Assembly: GCA_030765045.1 (NCBI GenBank)
Contig: CM060964.1
Span: 145,960,565-146,024,564, forward strand
Reading direction: 5' to 3'
Length of the DNA stretch: 64,000 nt
Source: Tenodera sinensis
Lineage: Eukaryota; Arthropoda; Insecta; Mantodea; Mantidae
Shown: in pieces, positions 31,830 to 45,107 of the stretch
Layout: each line of letters begins with the position of its first letter
How positions within the stretch are numbered: position 1 is the stretch's first letter
Made by a program: the position numbers and the translations under genes
Notes under the pieces: model-generated
Databases searched by the model: none
Told to the model about the DNA's origin: nothing
What the model saw: only the letters and a program-made list of their open reading frames with translations

Positions 31830-33098
31830 TCACTGTTCCATAGGTTTATGCGTCTTCATAGCCTTTCGTGTAGGTGACCCTGCTTTATGCATCTTGGCAG
31901 TCTTTTTTCGTTTTTCCAAACGCGGATCACGCTGACTCACCCTTTCATCATTCTCCATACGCCTGGACTCCAATCCACGCACATTCACCAAATCCTCATA
32001 TTCCACTTCCTCATCCGAAAACGTCAGAGACTGTGACTTTATCGTTACTGGTGTGACTGTTTCCATAGCTTCCACTTGAACGTTTAAGGTTTTTTCTTTC
32101 TCCGCTTCCTCCACCACACATTCCTCTACTATCTCCATAGTACTCAGCGGTGACTTCACACTAGTTGGATGGATTACCGCAGGCATTGATACAGAGTGTT
32201 CCAAGGTTGCATCAGACACTTCCGGGCTACACTTGTCTTCTTCGGTTGGAGAGACTCTAGCACACATTTGCGTAGAGTGTTCCCGGGTTACCTCAGGCAT
32301 TTCCGGACTACTCTTGTCTTCTTCCTGCTGTGGCATGGGTGGAGGAACTGTAGCTACACTTTTCTGTTCACTTCCCTCTTTTACTATGGTAGGAGTTAGT
32401 AATTGTAGTTCATTTGCCACTAGCGGTTCTGTTGCACTCAATGCTGTTCGTGGTTTTGTCAAATTTCCCGTGACCAGCTTGGCCCATGTAGCAGGCTCCG
32501 ACGTAGTAGGCAGTATTTTTGGAACGAATCTGCGAGGGCACTGATTGCGTAAATGACCAGCTTCATGACAAATTGCACAGGTGATGGGTTGGTCAGGGTA
32601 ACTTATTAATGCTGAATAACCATCAATGTTCAAAAAAGAAGGAATATGCTTTTTTAGTAATATATTAACAGTACGGACCCCATTTGTAACCTTATAACGA
32701 AAAGTTTCATTCCAAACATCTTCTTTCACCTGTAACACTGCTCCGTAAGGCTCCAAGGCTACCATCAACTTCCTACTGACAAAATTTAAAGGTAGATTGT
32801 ATACTTTCACCACACGTCTTCCAAAACCAGCCACATCAATAATCACTTTAGTGCGTTGCCCATTTGACAACACAAAATTAGCTTCCCCATTTGTCTGAGT
32901 CAACACTCTTGTAACGAGCTCTGGTGTGGTGCATTGGATAAAAATTTGTCTAGAAATTCCATTTACCTGCAATCCTGTGACGTCACTTTCATCCAATTTC
33001 AGCGTGTTGAAAATCCACTCATGCATTTCATATGCAGTCGGTCGAATAATATCACGTTCAACAAAACTAACAACTAAGGTCGTTGGTCGATTTTCCAT
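31830..33098 (-). CDS. LINE ORF1 protein with one zinc knuckle (422 aa)
   Basis: Intact ORF upstream of ORF2. The N-terminal region (residues about 7-165) is a gag-like RNA-binding block with ERDIIRPTAYEMHEWIF, QIFIQCTTPELVTRVL and GRRVVKVYNLPLNFVSRKL, followed by a single CCHC knuckle CAICHEAGHLRNQC (about 173-186). The C-terminal half is acidic and Ser/Thr/Glu-rich (SPEMPEVT, SPEVSDAT repeats) and ends with a basic KKTAKMHKAGSPTRKAMKTH tail. Expected to coat the element RNA. Start chosen at the first ATG, which precedes the conserved block by a few residues. Confidence 0.85.
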   Translation of the reverse strand: MENRPTTLVVSFVERDIIRPTAYEMHEWIFNTLKLDESDVTGLQVNGISRQIFIQCTTPELVTRVLTQTNGEANFVLSNGQRTKVIIDVAGFGRRVVKVYNLPLNFVSRKLMVALEPYGAVLQVKEDVWNETFRYKVTNGVRTVNILLKKHIPSFLNIDGYSALISYPDQPITCAICHEAGHLRNQCPRRFVPKILPTTSEPATWAKLVTGNLTKPRTALSATEPLVANELQLLTPTIVKEGSEQKSVATVPPPMPQQEEDKSSPEMPEVTREHSTQMCARVSPTEEDKCSPEVSDATLEHSVSMPAVIHPTSVKSPLSTMEIVEECVVEEAEKEKTLNVQVEAMETVTPVTIKSQSLTFSDEEVEYEDLVNVRGLESRRMENDERVSQRDPRLEKRKKTAKMHKAGSPTRKAMKTHKPMEQ

Positions 33099-33345
33099 TA
33101 TTTATTTTTGTCGTATATAGTGTGAGATGTTAATTTATAACGTCACTACTATCACTCCCGCACTAGAAAAACAAAGAAAACAATGAAATAGGTGTCACGC
33201 AGCAATACTTATACTGCTGTATAAATGCTTCACTGCAGACGTGAACGACCTTCTCTCTCGCCAGGTAGCGAGCGACTATGTCTTCAAGGGAGTATTAAAC
33301 ATGGTACTACGAATTTCAGAGGGAAGTTCCCCTTAAGAATAAGAG

Positions 33346-33917
33346 ATAAATAAATGATACAAAAATAAGACAAAAAACAGATAAAAACTTAACAATGAGA
33401 TCAGTAAATAAAGAAATGTTACCAGTCCCTTTCATCCCATATCAAGCAAAATAAGCCACTTTTATCAACGCTTCTTCTGTTCTTCTCCTTTCAAAAAATG
33501 ACATAGATATTTCAGTATTTCTGGTTGTAAAGTGCCCATAAATGTATTTAGACAGGATTATGGAATTTACTTCAAAATGCCGACTGATGCTTGTATTCCT
33601 TAGAGTTTCCAGTGTCAAGTTTGTTTACTAGCATTTCTTGAAATATTTTGATATCTTTCGCACATACTCATGTGCACAAATCTTGTCAGAAATTCCGTGT
33701 TGCAAATTTCACTAACTCGAGTTCTTTGGCGCTCATAAGATTTTTGTTAAAGCTTGTTGGTGAAGGTGCTTCCAGAAACTTCTGCATCCTGTTATACAGA
33801 TTTCTTTTTACTTTCTCTACTACGAATTGTATTCCACCCAAAAATTCGATGTCGGGATTTCACCGGAAATATGGTTTGAGGCACCCTGAATCCAAAAAAG
33901 AGCATGTTTAGAAAAAA
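33346..33917. other. No gene seen
   Basis: AT-rich sequence of Kmo intron 1. Confidence 0.45.
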
Positions 33918-33925
33918 GTCCGTGT

Positions 33926-33974
<49 letters not shown>

Positions 33975-34000
33975 TGTCTGTGTGTCTGTCTGTGTGTCTG
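33918..34000 (+). repeat. (GT)n / (CTGT)n microsatellite
   Basis: A run of GT dinucleotides grading into TCTG/TGTC units. Confidence 0.95.
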
Positions 34001-34530
34001 TCAGCTTGTGGACAGCATAGCTCAAAAACGAAAAGCCGGCTAAAACCAAGGTTGGTATTTAAGTCTAATGTCTTTCAAGGTTGCGACACGAAGATTTTGA
34101 AGAAAATTGTCCACCCTAAACTACCCTTTACGTGGAAAATATTTCGAAAATTTTTATTTTCTTGAAAATGGCTCTAACAATTTTGATTAAAATGCCATAT
34201 GTTTGAGATATTTTCATGACAAATGAAATAAACATCTTGAATTTTCTGGCTATAGCCCATGTAGCCATATTTACTGTGGACGACTTTTGCATAACTGGTA
34301 AACCGTAAGAAATAGACCAAATCTTACTGTACAAAAATGTAGATCTTACTAAAATACAAAATTTATATGCAAATAAATGACTTCGTAGAATGAACCATTT
34401 TGGAGACATGTCTTGTTGTTTGTGTGAGTTTTGGAGAACTTATACTTCTGTCAAATGGAACATCGTTATTCATTTTTTAATATGTTAAACGCGCAAAGAG
34501 AACTGAATTTGTAAGCTTTAAAAGATTTGA
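34001..34530. other. No gene seen
   Basis: No coding pattern supported. Confidence 0.45.
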
Positions 34531-34534
34531 ATAT

Positions 34535-34705
34535 CACTCAAAGCCTACTGTATTCCCATGTTCTCCCTGTACCTGCAAGAAGTTATAATTTCTGCAGATG
34601 TTTATCTCAACTAACACGAAGAAGATATAGGAATAAGACTTTGTAAGAATGGTTAGTACAAGAGTAGAGAAAGTCATGTGAGTGCAACATATCAGATTTT
34701 TTAGA
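34535..34705 (-). repeat. Dispersed repeat C, copy without the mini-element (empty site)
   Basis: The reverse complement matches 40225-40480 along most of its length: AATCTGAT.TTGCACTCA.ATGACTTTCT, ATCTTCTTC.TGTTAG, GAGATAAACAT.TGCAGAAATTAT and GGTACA.GG.GAA.ATGGGAATACAGTAGG. At the point where the other copy carries a 48-bp insert plus duplicated target, this one is continuous. Confidence 0.8.
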
Positions 34706-35400
34706 CTGGCAATTAGTAGGTACGTGCTTACGTGAAGCACATTGGTCCCGTTTTAAAACGGCTATATTAAATATTAAAGAGAATCATAACTTACCGGTTG
34801 GCCAAACGTATAAACAATTTCACGTAAATTTCGTATAAGGATATTTCAGTGGAGTGTAAATTCACATTATAAATTGAGCTTACCTAAAGGTTTAGCAATT
34901 ACTAGTATCACATTGTCAAATTCAATACGGAATAATGGTATTGATAACGCAAACGGCGTCTCGCTTTTGCTCAGCGTGCGTGCTCACTAAGTGGACATGG
35001 ACTTAGCATGTGTTCGCTTCATTTCAAGTGAATTTATGTAGTTGTGACTGATTAGAGCATATGTAAGGTTTCTTTCTTATGTTTCTATCATATTTGTGAC
35101 TTGCTAATGGATGTAATACTGCAACCGGTGAAGGGTGTTAGAAAATAATTTTGCGGGGCTTGAAGAGTGCGACTCCAAGTGAGGTAGTTAACTTATCATG
35201 GCATAAACCCCTCAAATAGAACAGCATAGATATTCAGATCTTTAAACGTACTAAATAAAATCTTTGTAATTGCGCCGCAATGTAAGATTCTAGGTCATGT
35301 TTTCATACGGGACAGTCAGCACTTTTTCACGTAATTTTCTGGTGTCAGCACTAGGGTTCTTTAGTTACAAAATAAAAATAAAAAACATTCCTAAATGGCA
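34706..35400. other. No gene seen
   Basis: Intronic AT-rich sequence. Confidence 0.45.
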
Positions 35401-35402
35401 AA

Positions 35403-36060
35403 CCCATAATTGTGAACAAAGGGTTGAGACAGAGATATAAACTTTGGCCCAAGCTTTTAAATGTTCACATAGCCGAAGTTCTAAGAGAATGGATATTTAG
35501 GATTAAGCGTTTAATCATATATAATTTTAATAACTTATTTACAATGTTAATTGCAGACGATCTGGTTATAATTGATGAAAATGCAGTGACATTAAAAAAA
35601 AGCAGTGTTTGAATTGGAAAACATTATCAAACCATGTAATTCACAAATAACTCTTAAAAAAAGCTTTGACCTTTTGGTGACTCGCGGTAGAAAAGAAGTA
35701 AACTTGATATCAGCAATAATATAATAGAACAAGTCAATTCTTTCAGTTCCTTGGCTGTGATATGTCCTGTAACTTTAACAACCATGTTCACAAAAATCAA
35801 CATGATGAATTATATTGATGGGACAATAATTACCTAATACAAATTTAAACAATAAAGTGAAGATGGAAGGAAAGTAAAATAAAGCTATACAAAACTCTTG
35901 CACTCCCTACATGTCTATATGGAGCTGAAGCATGGACCCTTAAAGCTGCAGATGAAAGAGGACTCCTAATGGCAGAAATGAGATTGTAGAAGGTATAAAA
36001 TGAATAGAAGGAGTTAAAGATAGAGATATAACAAATCGTTTAAAAGTGGAGATTATAAAG
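35403..36060 (+). pseudogene. Strongly decayed endonuclease/RT-type LINE fragment
   Basis: Same family type as 361-1265. Visible: VNKGLRQRYKLWPKLLNVHI (RT block with GC-L lost), LIADDLVIIDENA (catalytic A-D-D), NSFSYLGCDMSCN after several breaks (about 35740), YKTLALPTCLYGAEAWTLK (about 35890) and AAEMRL with a stop. Many frameshifts. It ends directly in a (TAA)n run, consistent with a microsatellite-tailed LINE. Confidence 0.7.
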
Positions 36061-37177
<1,117 letters not shown>

Positions 37178-39310
37178 GAGAAGAAATTAATGGTGGGCTC
37201 ATCGAAACCAGATTAATAGTAGTAACATGCCAAAATAAATAATAAAATACACACCAGTTGGAAACAGAAACTAGGGGTGGCCATATCGTTGGAACACTCT
37301 TTATTGAAAACATGTATGGCCCAATACGTGCGGTAGATGACGGCCGGTGATGCTTCTAATTATATCTATCACTTATATTATGAAGTATGTAGGTATTTTA
37401 CTTTGGTTGTCAAAGTGACACCTGCTCTCGCAAATTACACGAATTTCTTGGTATGCAAACTTCACAATCGCACAAGGGAATAAATGTCAGTAACGTAACC
37501 TTTAAATAAATGTAGCAGGCATCATGTGGCATAAGTACTATTAATCTTCTTGTGGAGTGAATCTGGAGAACATCTAAAACTTTCGTGTCTTGTCTTTTAA
37601 GAAGTTGAAGGATTTATTATCATGCTTACCAATCCGAAGAAAAAAGAGTAATGTGTCTAAATCTAAACAAGGTTGTATTGTAACAACATTCCACATTCGA
37701 GAGAACACAGTCAAGTATTAGAAGAACGGAAACATATCTTTAAGTGATTGTCCAGCGTGATTCTACAGTTCTTTCTGTAAATATAAGTGCGCGCAGTTTA
37801 TTCAGTTCAAAATGTTGGTTCCAGTGCAATAGAATCTCCCACAAGGATGGCCAAGTTGATGCACCAAAAGCAGTTAACAATCAGCAACTGTAATTGTCAT
37901 CTGATTAAAAGGCCCATTAATCTTGGGTATTTTTGAGCAAAAATCGGTTTATGCATACCTTTCTTATTAGTATGTTCACATTTTGAAGGACCTGGTTGAC
38001 TACTCTTAATAAAAGCATCACAATTCTAGCATGAAATATTCAAATTTTGCTCTCTGTGTTTTGGTGAAGTGTACTACGAAAGAGCATTTAGTAGTTTCTT
38101 TCCTTTTTTTCTTTATTATTTTCTTTTACTTTTTTATATTAATGTGGGATGATTTTTTTCATTAAGATGTAAGCCAATTCAACGTCATGCAACACATAGA
38201 AACGGCCATTTTATTTTGACTTTCGTTTTCTTAATAATGTTACTGATATATTTCATTTAGTATATCTATGATAAAACTACAACACAAAATGTTCATATTC
38301 CTTACAAAGATTCATGTCAGCAATCAAAGCAGTTTTACTCAGTGACTCCGTGTAATATACTATACAATACCTCGATTTAATATTCTATCAAAAATACTGC
38401 TCTGGTTTTAAACTATGCCACAGTTGTGTACATTTTGGATGGGAGGAGATTTCCCAATAAAAGAGTTGAGTTAATGACATTGTCCTAGAACCCCCACCTG
38501 CTGTCGCTCTTAGTTGTTGGCAGCACTATCAGGAGCAACCATTAAATGCACGAATACGACTCAGCAAAATTAGATAGACAATTGCTAGCTATATTGCACA
38601 GAGTGTAGAGAACAGTTGCAAGTATATTTTCTGTGAAGGGGGTACTCCTTTTAATATGCTAATTGATTATATTATGTGTCTTAGGAAATGTTTAGGAGCC
38701 TTTCTAGGAATATGTAAATCTAAGCTATGTTTGCAATACGTTATCTAGAGTAAAGACGCAAGGAAGATTAACATGTGCTAGGAGCATAAGAAAATCCGGT
38801 TCATAATAAAATTATCGCTATCTCCAATACAGTTCAAACCCGAAGAGAGCCAGATAATGTTATCCGAAGTTGCTGAAATCACCAACTTCTCAGATTGATA
38901 TATCGTCTTTCTCGTTTATAGCACGTCTATTAGCTTTCAACGAAAGCAAGCGAATTAATCCTGTATCTGATTTTTGTTTCACATCTGAACAAGCCCAAAT
39001 GAAAGTTATACAAAAATTAACCCAGACGATGTATAGAATAAGCCTATATTGATATGAAACTGATAATTGAAAAGATGGATAAATCTTAAAGCAAGCCGCG
39101 GTGTGTACTGATATATTTCTGTAACAACTTCAACTCATTGCTTCGTCAGTTCATTGGAAACCTTTAAATATCTATTCAAAGTCCAGGAATAAATAATCCT
39201 ATTACTAATGAAATAAATTTCCATGAAATGTATGCAAGATGAAATGCATTAGGGGATGCTTATGATTGTATGTTTATAAATTGGCCTTTGAGTACTTATT
39301 TGATTCGAGA
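37178..39310. other. Kmo intron 1, first part; no gene seen
   Basis: AT-rich sequence. No repeat structure or coding pattern that I can support. Confidence 0.45.
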
Positions 39311-39320
39311 GAAGACTCAC

Positions 39321-39380
39321 CAATCCTGCTCCAACAATGGCCACCTTTAATCTCTTGTGCTGCGGTGCTTCCTCCTGCAT
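39321..39380 (-). CDS. Kmo: Kynurenine 3-monooxygenase, exon 1 (start codon)
   Basis: First coding exon of an FAD-dependent monooxygenase that hydroxylates kynurenine to 3-hydroxykynurenine in the kynurenine/ommochrome pathway, normally at the mitochondrial outer membrane. Seen: ATG at 39380-39378 with an in-frame TAA three codons upstream, then 20 codons ending KVAIVGAGL, the beta1 strand and start of the GxGxxG dinucleotide-binding loop. The exon stops in phase 0 at a strong GTGAGT donor (plus-strand ACTCAC, 39315-39320). The next Kmo exon (10847-10916) supplies the missing third Gly in frame. I see no clear TATA box upstream. Attribution rests on the joined exons; alone this 20-residue piece would fit any FAD protein. 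Confidence 0.8.
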
Positions 39381-39630
39381 CTTGATTTACAGTGACCTGT
39401 TACTCGGAATTTTCAGCGATAATATGACCCAACCTCCGAGAAGCCATACTGTGACATCCCTCGTAATGTGATACATATTTCACTTTAAGTAGGTATCATG
39501 TGCCTGTCACCACCAATCTTGTGTGATCGACGTTCGGATCGTATTTTTGTAATGTAGTAACATGTGAACCATCATCCTGACCACAGGCTGCATTACGTCA
39601 TTTTCCTCTAATTGTTTTGTCTCGACCGAC

Positions 39631-39632
<2 letters not shown>

Positions 39633-39690
<58 letters not shown>
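39633..39690 (+). repeat. (CT)n microsatellite
   Basis: About 29 CT dinucleotides, 250 bp upstream of the Kmo start codon (GA repeat on the coding strand). Confidence 0.97.
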
Positions 39691-39693
<3 letters not shown>

Positions 39694-40224
39694 GAGACTA
39701 TTGTTTTCAGAAAGTCTGTGTTGCATATGTGTATCAACAAGATATGCAGTACATTCTGCAGAAACGGAGCTCAATCAAATTGCCAATATTCATGCTACCC
39801 ACAGCTGAAATTTGCCCACATTTTTCAAACAATTCCAACATTAGTGTTTATGTCCAAAAATACTTTTACGCTCTGAGCCCTTTTGTGGTTCAACATGCAA
39901 CCATTTAAGTGTCCAAGAGCACACGACCTAATGGCATATACTTACTTCGAATGTCTGTTACCCAACTTTGATTTTTCTTACACTTTTGCACATTAAAATG
40001 TTCCGCACGATAGAATTGGTAACCAAGTTTGCTAAACTTTTAAGCAAAAACCAGAGAGAATTAAAATTAAAATTAAATTAAATTAAAAAAAAAAAACAAA
40101 AACAAAACAAAAAAAAAAAAACTCGCATGTTTTTATTACTGTGCCCTTAAATTTCTTATAGTGTGACATACTTAGTTTTACTATTAAGATTAAAACTATT
40201 ACAAAAAGTATCTTTTAAGGATTT
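39691..40224. other. Region upstream of Kmo, no gene seen
   Basis: Contains an A-rich AAATTAAA/AAAACAAAAC tract at 40060-40122. No supported regulatory element. Confidence 0.45.
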
Positions 40225-40480
40225 CAAAATTTAACAACTAAAAATCTGATGTTTGCACTCATATGACTTTCTATACTCTTGTACGAACTATTCTTACAAA
40301 CTCTCATTCCTTTATCTTCTTCCTGTTAGTGGAGATAAACATTTGCAGAAATTATCTTAATGCTCATTTTCTTGTAGGTACAAGGGGAATGTGGCCCAAA
40401 TAACCCAGTTGTCGACGGGCCTTTAACCCCTCACTCCACTCCACAAGGGGAATGTGGGAATACAGTAGGTGCTAGAAATC
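40225..40480 (+). repeat. Dispersed repeat C, copy carrying the mini-element
   Basis: Counterpart of 34535-34705 (opposite strand). Interrupted at 40395-40442 by the mini-element with a 15-bp duplication. Confidence 0.8.
40395..40442 (+). mobile_element. Mini-element M, copy 2 (48 bp) with 15-bp TSD
   Basis: CCCAAATAACCCAGTTGTCG through ACGGGCCTTTAACCCCTCAC to TCCACTCC. Exact duplication ACAAGGGGAATGTGG at 40380-40394 and 40443-40457. An empty paralogue exists at 34535-34705. Confidence 0.85.
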
Positions 40481-40793
40481 TAGTCAGCAATGGCACAGGT
40501 TTAATTATGCAGTCAGTATAGGAAGCGGATGACTTATAAACTCCCTAAAATAGAAATTAAGAACTTAAATGGGGATCTACGAGAATGGTTAAGCTTTTGG
40601 TCGCAGTTTCGTAAGATTCATGAAGATGACAATTTGGACGCTAGTGACAAATTTCGTATTTGACACAAGTGATGGGAATCAGAACTGGGCTTCACGAGAT
40701 CGCAATTAGTTAACCCAGACATCAGAAAATTATCCAAACTTTATTCAAGTTTAACAGGAACGTTTTGGAAGAGAGGATCTTCTATTATAAGCG

Positions 40794-41021
40794 TTTTTTT
40801 TTGTGTCTGTGTAGTGTTTAATGCCCACTTTTACTACATACGGCACCGCAGGCGGTGACACTTATGATACATGGAATGAAGATGGGGCACCGGTGGAATG
40901 AGATGGCGGGGAAAACCGGAAAACCCGGAAGAAACCCGCCCTAGCGCCACTTTGTCCACGACGAATTCCACATGCTGTTGCCTGGGATCGAACCCGGGCC
41001 GCTTTGGTGAGAAGCGAATGG
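40794..41021 (-). mobile_element. SINE family 1, near-full copy, inserted in BEL/Pao gag
   Basis: Reverse complement carries the tRNA-like B box region (CCCGGGTTCGATCCC), then the same body as 47655-47899 (GGGCGGGTTTCTTCC, CCACCGGTGC, CCTGCGGTGCCGT, GCATTAAACACTACAC). The A box is lost. Flanking duplication TCTATTAYAAGCG at 40781-40793 and 41022-41034 (one mismatch). Confidence 0.9.
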
Positions 41022-42073
41022 TCTATTACAAGCGTACATACGGAAACTACTAAAATTGGTGACCTGTAATGCAACACAAGAGGAAAAACTTCTGTTACCC
41101 ACCTTGTTAATAAGTTCAAATCTCATATTAGGTCTCTCAGCAGTTTGAATCTAGCATCAGCAGAACCAAGTGCTTGGTTGTTTCCATTAGTGGCATCCAG
41201 CCTGCCAGAAGAAACTTTATGTGCGGGGCAAAGAGATAAACGAGATGAAGACAAGGATGGTGAAAACTCATTTAGACTTGAATGTCTTATGGAATTGTTA
41301 CATTCTGAAGTACAAAATGAACAACGGGTCTTGCTGGCTCAATCAGGGTTTTCCAGTTTGGTTATGAAAAGTAAAACCGAGAAGTTTAGTTCTTTCAACA
41401 CAGAGGAATACCAAACACTGTGTGCATAAATCCGCTCCTACTGTTGCTGCCCTTTACAATAATTGTTCACCACTGTCATGCATTTTTTGCAGTAAACGTC
41501 ATGAAAGTGAGAGGTGTTTTCAGACCAGAAAAATGACTAGGAGAAAGAAGATCGAAGATGAAGGAGAAGGGACGATGTTATTGACCCAACTATATAGCTA
41601 AGAACTGCAAATCTTCCGTTCAATATTTACTTTTCGGAAAGAAGCACGTTACAGTCATGTGTCCAGAACTAATGAAAATGGAAAAAAGTGAGACAAAGGA
41701 TGAAATACCACAAACACAGATTACATCCACCCTAGCTAATAATACCTACATTTGTAAGTCAAATGGTCCTGCAAACGTTGATGCTCACATTGCAGCGGAA
41801 GAGTAAATGGAAAGCAGTAAGAGCTTTCATAGACTGCGACTCACAACGATCCTACCTGCTCCAGAGTACAGCTGATGAATTGGGACTAGAACCTTGAGCA
41901 GAAGAAACAGTCACCCATGTCCTGTTTTGGGCAAATCAGACTTCTGATATATAAAATTTGATTAAGAAGAAAGGATGGAGGATACATCTGTGAAATTGAG
42001 GTACGAGACCACCCAAGAATTTGCCAGTTTATTCCTCGAGTTTCTAGAGCAACTGATTTACAGCACGAGTTGA

Positions 42074-42147
42074 GTGAGTGAGTGAGTGAGTGAGTGAGTG
42101 AGTGAGTTTTGTTTAAGGGCCCGTCGACAACTATGTCATTAGGCCCG
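42074..42147 (-). mobile_element. Mini-element M, copy 3 (74 bp) with 11-bp TSD, inside BEL/Pao protease-RT region
   Basis: On the complement: GGGCCTAATGACATAGTTGT then CGACGGGCCCTTAAACAAAA and nine CTCA repeats. GCACGAGTTGA stands at 42063-42073 and again at 42148-42158. The BEL/Pao reading frame that stops before the insert resumes after it. Confidence 0.85.
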
Positions 42148-43930
42148 GCACGAGTTGAAAAAGAGGACGATATGTATCAGTGACTTCGGTGATAATTCTC
42201 CAGAGATTGAGCTCTTCATTAGAATGGATGTGTTTGCCAAGATTCTTACAGGAAATGCTGTTCGCTTGAAAGGTGGGCTCTTGGCAGTAGAAACAAAACT
42301 GGGGTGGACTGTGGTAGGCGAAAGGCACGACCAATCTCTTGATAACAGTTTGAGTAACCTTACCATTTCAATGGCTTATGATGATGTATGGACCACATGT
42401 GAATTTTGGACCCTCGATACTATCGGCATCTACGACCAAGTAGAATCCAAATCGATTGAGGAGGTGAAACAACATCTCAGAACTCTGAAAAGAGAGCTCG
42501 ATTGTTATTACTTGATAAGGCTCTCCTGGACAGACGGTCATCCTAAAATCAATTGCAAGAAACATATTGCTGAGAAGAGACTCAAGTATACTACAGAGAA
42601 GCCAAGAAAAACGAATCTGTTTGCCAGTTATACTCAGGTTTTCGCAGACTGACAAAGGCAGGCATTCATAGAGGAAGTTTCGAATGAAGAAATGGAGAAG
42701 CCTTGCCGCTATCTTCCCCAATCGTACGGTGATTAAAGTTTCAAGTCTGACAACTGTTGGCCCAGTATTTGATGCATCATGTAAGACAGATGAAGGCATT
42801 TCCTTGAATGATTGTTTAGAGATGGGGCCTAATCATGTTCAGTTAATTCTGGAAATATTCATGAGGTTTCGAGAAAATATCGGAGTTACTTCAGCGTTTC
42901 AAAAGATTAAGGTTGCAACAGAATATCGAGATCATTTGCGTTTCCTGTGGTGGGAGGACTATGGTACAAATAAAATGAAAGTTTACAGACATTCAAGAGT
43001 GGTCTTCGGAACAAACTGCAGTCCCTTCATCCTAGATGCTGCATTAGAACGCCATCTCTCCAATGTCCACAAAGAAGACAGCTTGATAGCTCAAACTGTT
43101 GGAGTCCATGTACCTAGACAACTGCGTCACGTCAGTCGCTTCGAGGGAAGAGTGCGAAATACTTCGAACTAAGAGTTTGGAACTCCCGAGTGATGCAAAG
43201 ATGGAACTTAGAAATTGGGAATATTCAGCAGAAGACATATTGTCCATTGAGGAGAGTAAAAGTGAGAATGCATATATCACACAAGTTTTAGGTTTACAAT
43301 TGAAGACTTGATACACTAAGTGTTGAAACTAATACTGGATTTTCATCTCTACCAGAAGTACTAACAAAGAGAACACTTCTCTCCTTAATTTTCAACATTA
43401 GTGGTTTTCTTACTCCCGCACTTCTTCCATTCAAACTATTGTTACAAAGAGCATGGCAAATTGAAACTAGAAGCAGAAGTGAGAAAACGAGAGTCAAACT
43501 AAAATGGGATTTACCGTTACCTGCGAGTATTGCTTATGAATTTAGGAAGAGTTATCACGAAATTAGTTGCTTAAAGGAAGTGAAAATTCCACGACTAATC
43601 ACAAGTGGTGTATTAGAAAAGAGCCAATGGACACTGCATACTTTCGTGGATGCTAGTCAACATGCATATTGTCATTTTGAGAGTTGAAAGTAATCTAGGA
43701 ATTTCAGTGCAACTGCTCTTAGCCAAGGCCAGGGTAGGCCTGCTCAAGTTAATTACAATTCCCAGGCTAGAATTATTAGAGTGCCTAGTTGGAAGTAGAC
43801 TCGCACACAAAGTTAAATCAGTTTTGCATTTGCAAGATTTCTGGAGTCAGTCTTCGACTGCATTGGCTTGGATCAGAAGAAATGAACAATGAGCTACGTT
43901 TGTTGGCAACAGAGTAAAAGAAATTAGAAT

Positions 43931-44470
<540 letters not shown>

Positions 44471-45107
44471 GAGGAGGAGGAGTAGCGGCAGCAGCAGCTC
44501 AGAAATGGAGAATCGAATCGAATCGAATGAAGGCACACTGCTACAAATTGAGTTAATCGGGACATGGCAACGTTGTGTCGTGCTTGGAGATAAACAACAT
44601 GAAAACCTTGGTGGGTGCAAAGGTTGCTTCACCCTCAATTAATTTATAACTGTAATCTGTTCTGTGTAATTATCATGAATTAGATCATTCACTGGCATCC
44701 AGATCTGGTAATTTACAGTATTACACGCTTATATATTTTGATATGGTAATAGCCTACGAAACTTAGAGAGATGCTTTTGAATGTGAATGTTTAAAGGGAA
44801 ATATTAAGTTCAGGAGGAACGTTTGAGAATTTATTGAGGTAGGCGTGTTAGCTGGTTCATTTTCAGCAATTGCAATTAACATCTTATGAAGCATTCAGCT
44901 GTAAAATTTCAATCGTACTGCAGCATTCATAAGACGGCGGGAAAAGTTACAACGGTACGCGGAATAAAAATGCACAAGGGAGGAGCTTTATCAGAAATAG
45001 ATTCCATTAGTTTGTATTATTTCATATTTCGCACGAGTTATATAAATGGTAATGTTCCCGTTAAGAAAGAAAAAATAAAAAGAGAAATAAATGGAAGTAT
45101 ATTAAAT
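44471..45107. other. No gene seen
   Basis: Begins with short TCGAA repeats (44514-44530). Otherwise ordinary. Confidence 0.45.

Larger units (their letters stand above)
28309..33110 (-). mobile_element. L1/Tx1-like LINE with two intact ORFs
   Basis: Minus-strand element: ORF1 (33098-31830), 51-bp spacer, ORF2 (31778-28491), then a 3' end of an A-rich tract (28463-28490), about 100 bp of unique sequence (28361-28462) and a 52-base poly(A) (T run 28309-28360). Both frames are open end to end. I found no clear TSD and the 5' end is uncertain (33100-33345). The long pure A tail and open frames point to recent insertion. Runs in the same orientation as Kmo. Confidence 0.85.
40536..43930 (+). pseudogene. 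BEL/Pao LTR-retrotransposon internal region, decayed and twice interrupted
   Basis: Gag to RNase H of a BEL/Pao-type element, with no LTRs seen. Blocks in order: LPKIEIKNLNGDLREWLSFW (gag, DUF1759-like, about 40540-40600); SLPEETL and LMELLHSEV (41200-41310); knuckle CIFCSKRHESERC (41480-41520); FIDCDSQRSYLL (protease Asp, about 41825); DVFAKILTG..VRLKGGLLAVETKLGW (42230-42310); SLNDCLEMGPN (RT, about 42800); LRFLWWEDYG; MYLDNCVTS where a Y-x-D-D box is expected (about 43105), so the second catalytic Asp is changed; LTKRTLLSLI; FVDASQHAY (RNase H-like, about 43645); ALAWIRRNEQ and FVGNRVKEI. It ends before integrase. SINE 1 (40794-41021) and mini-element copy 3 sit inside. Numerous frameshifts make it inactive. 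Confidence 0.88.
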
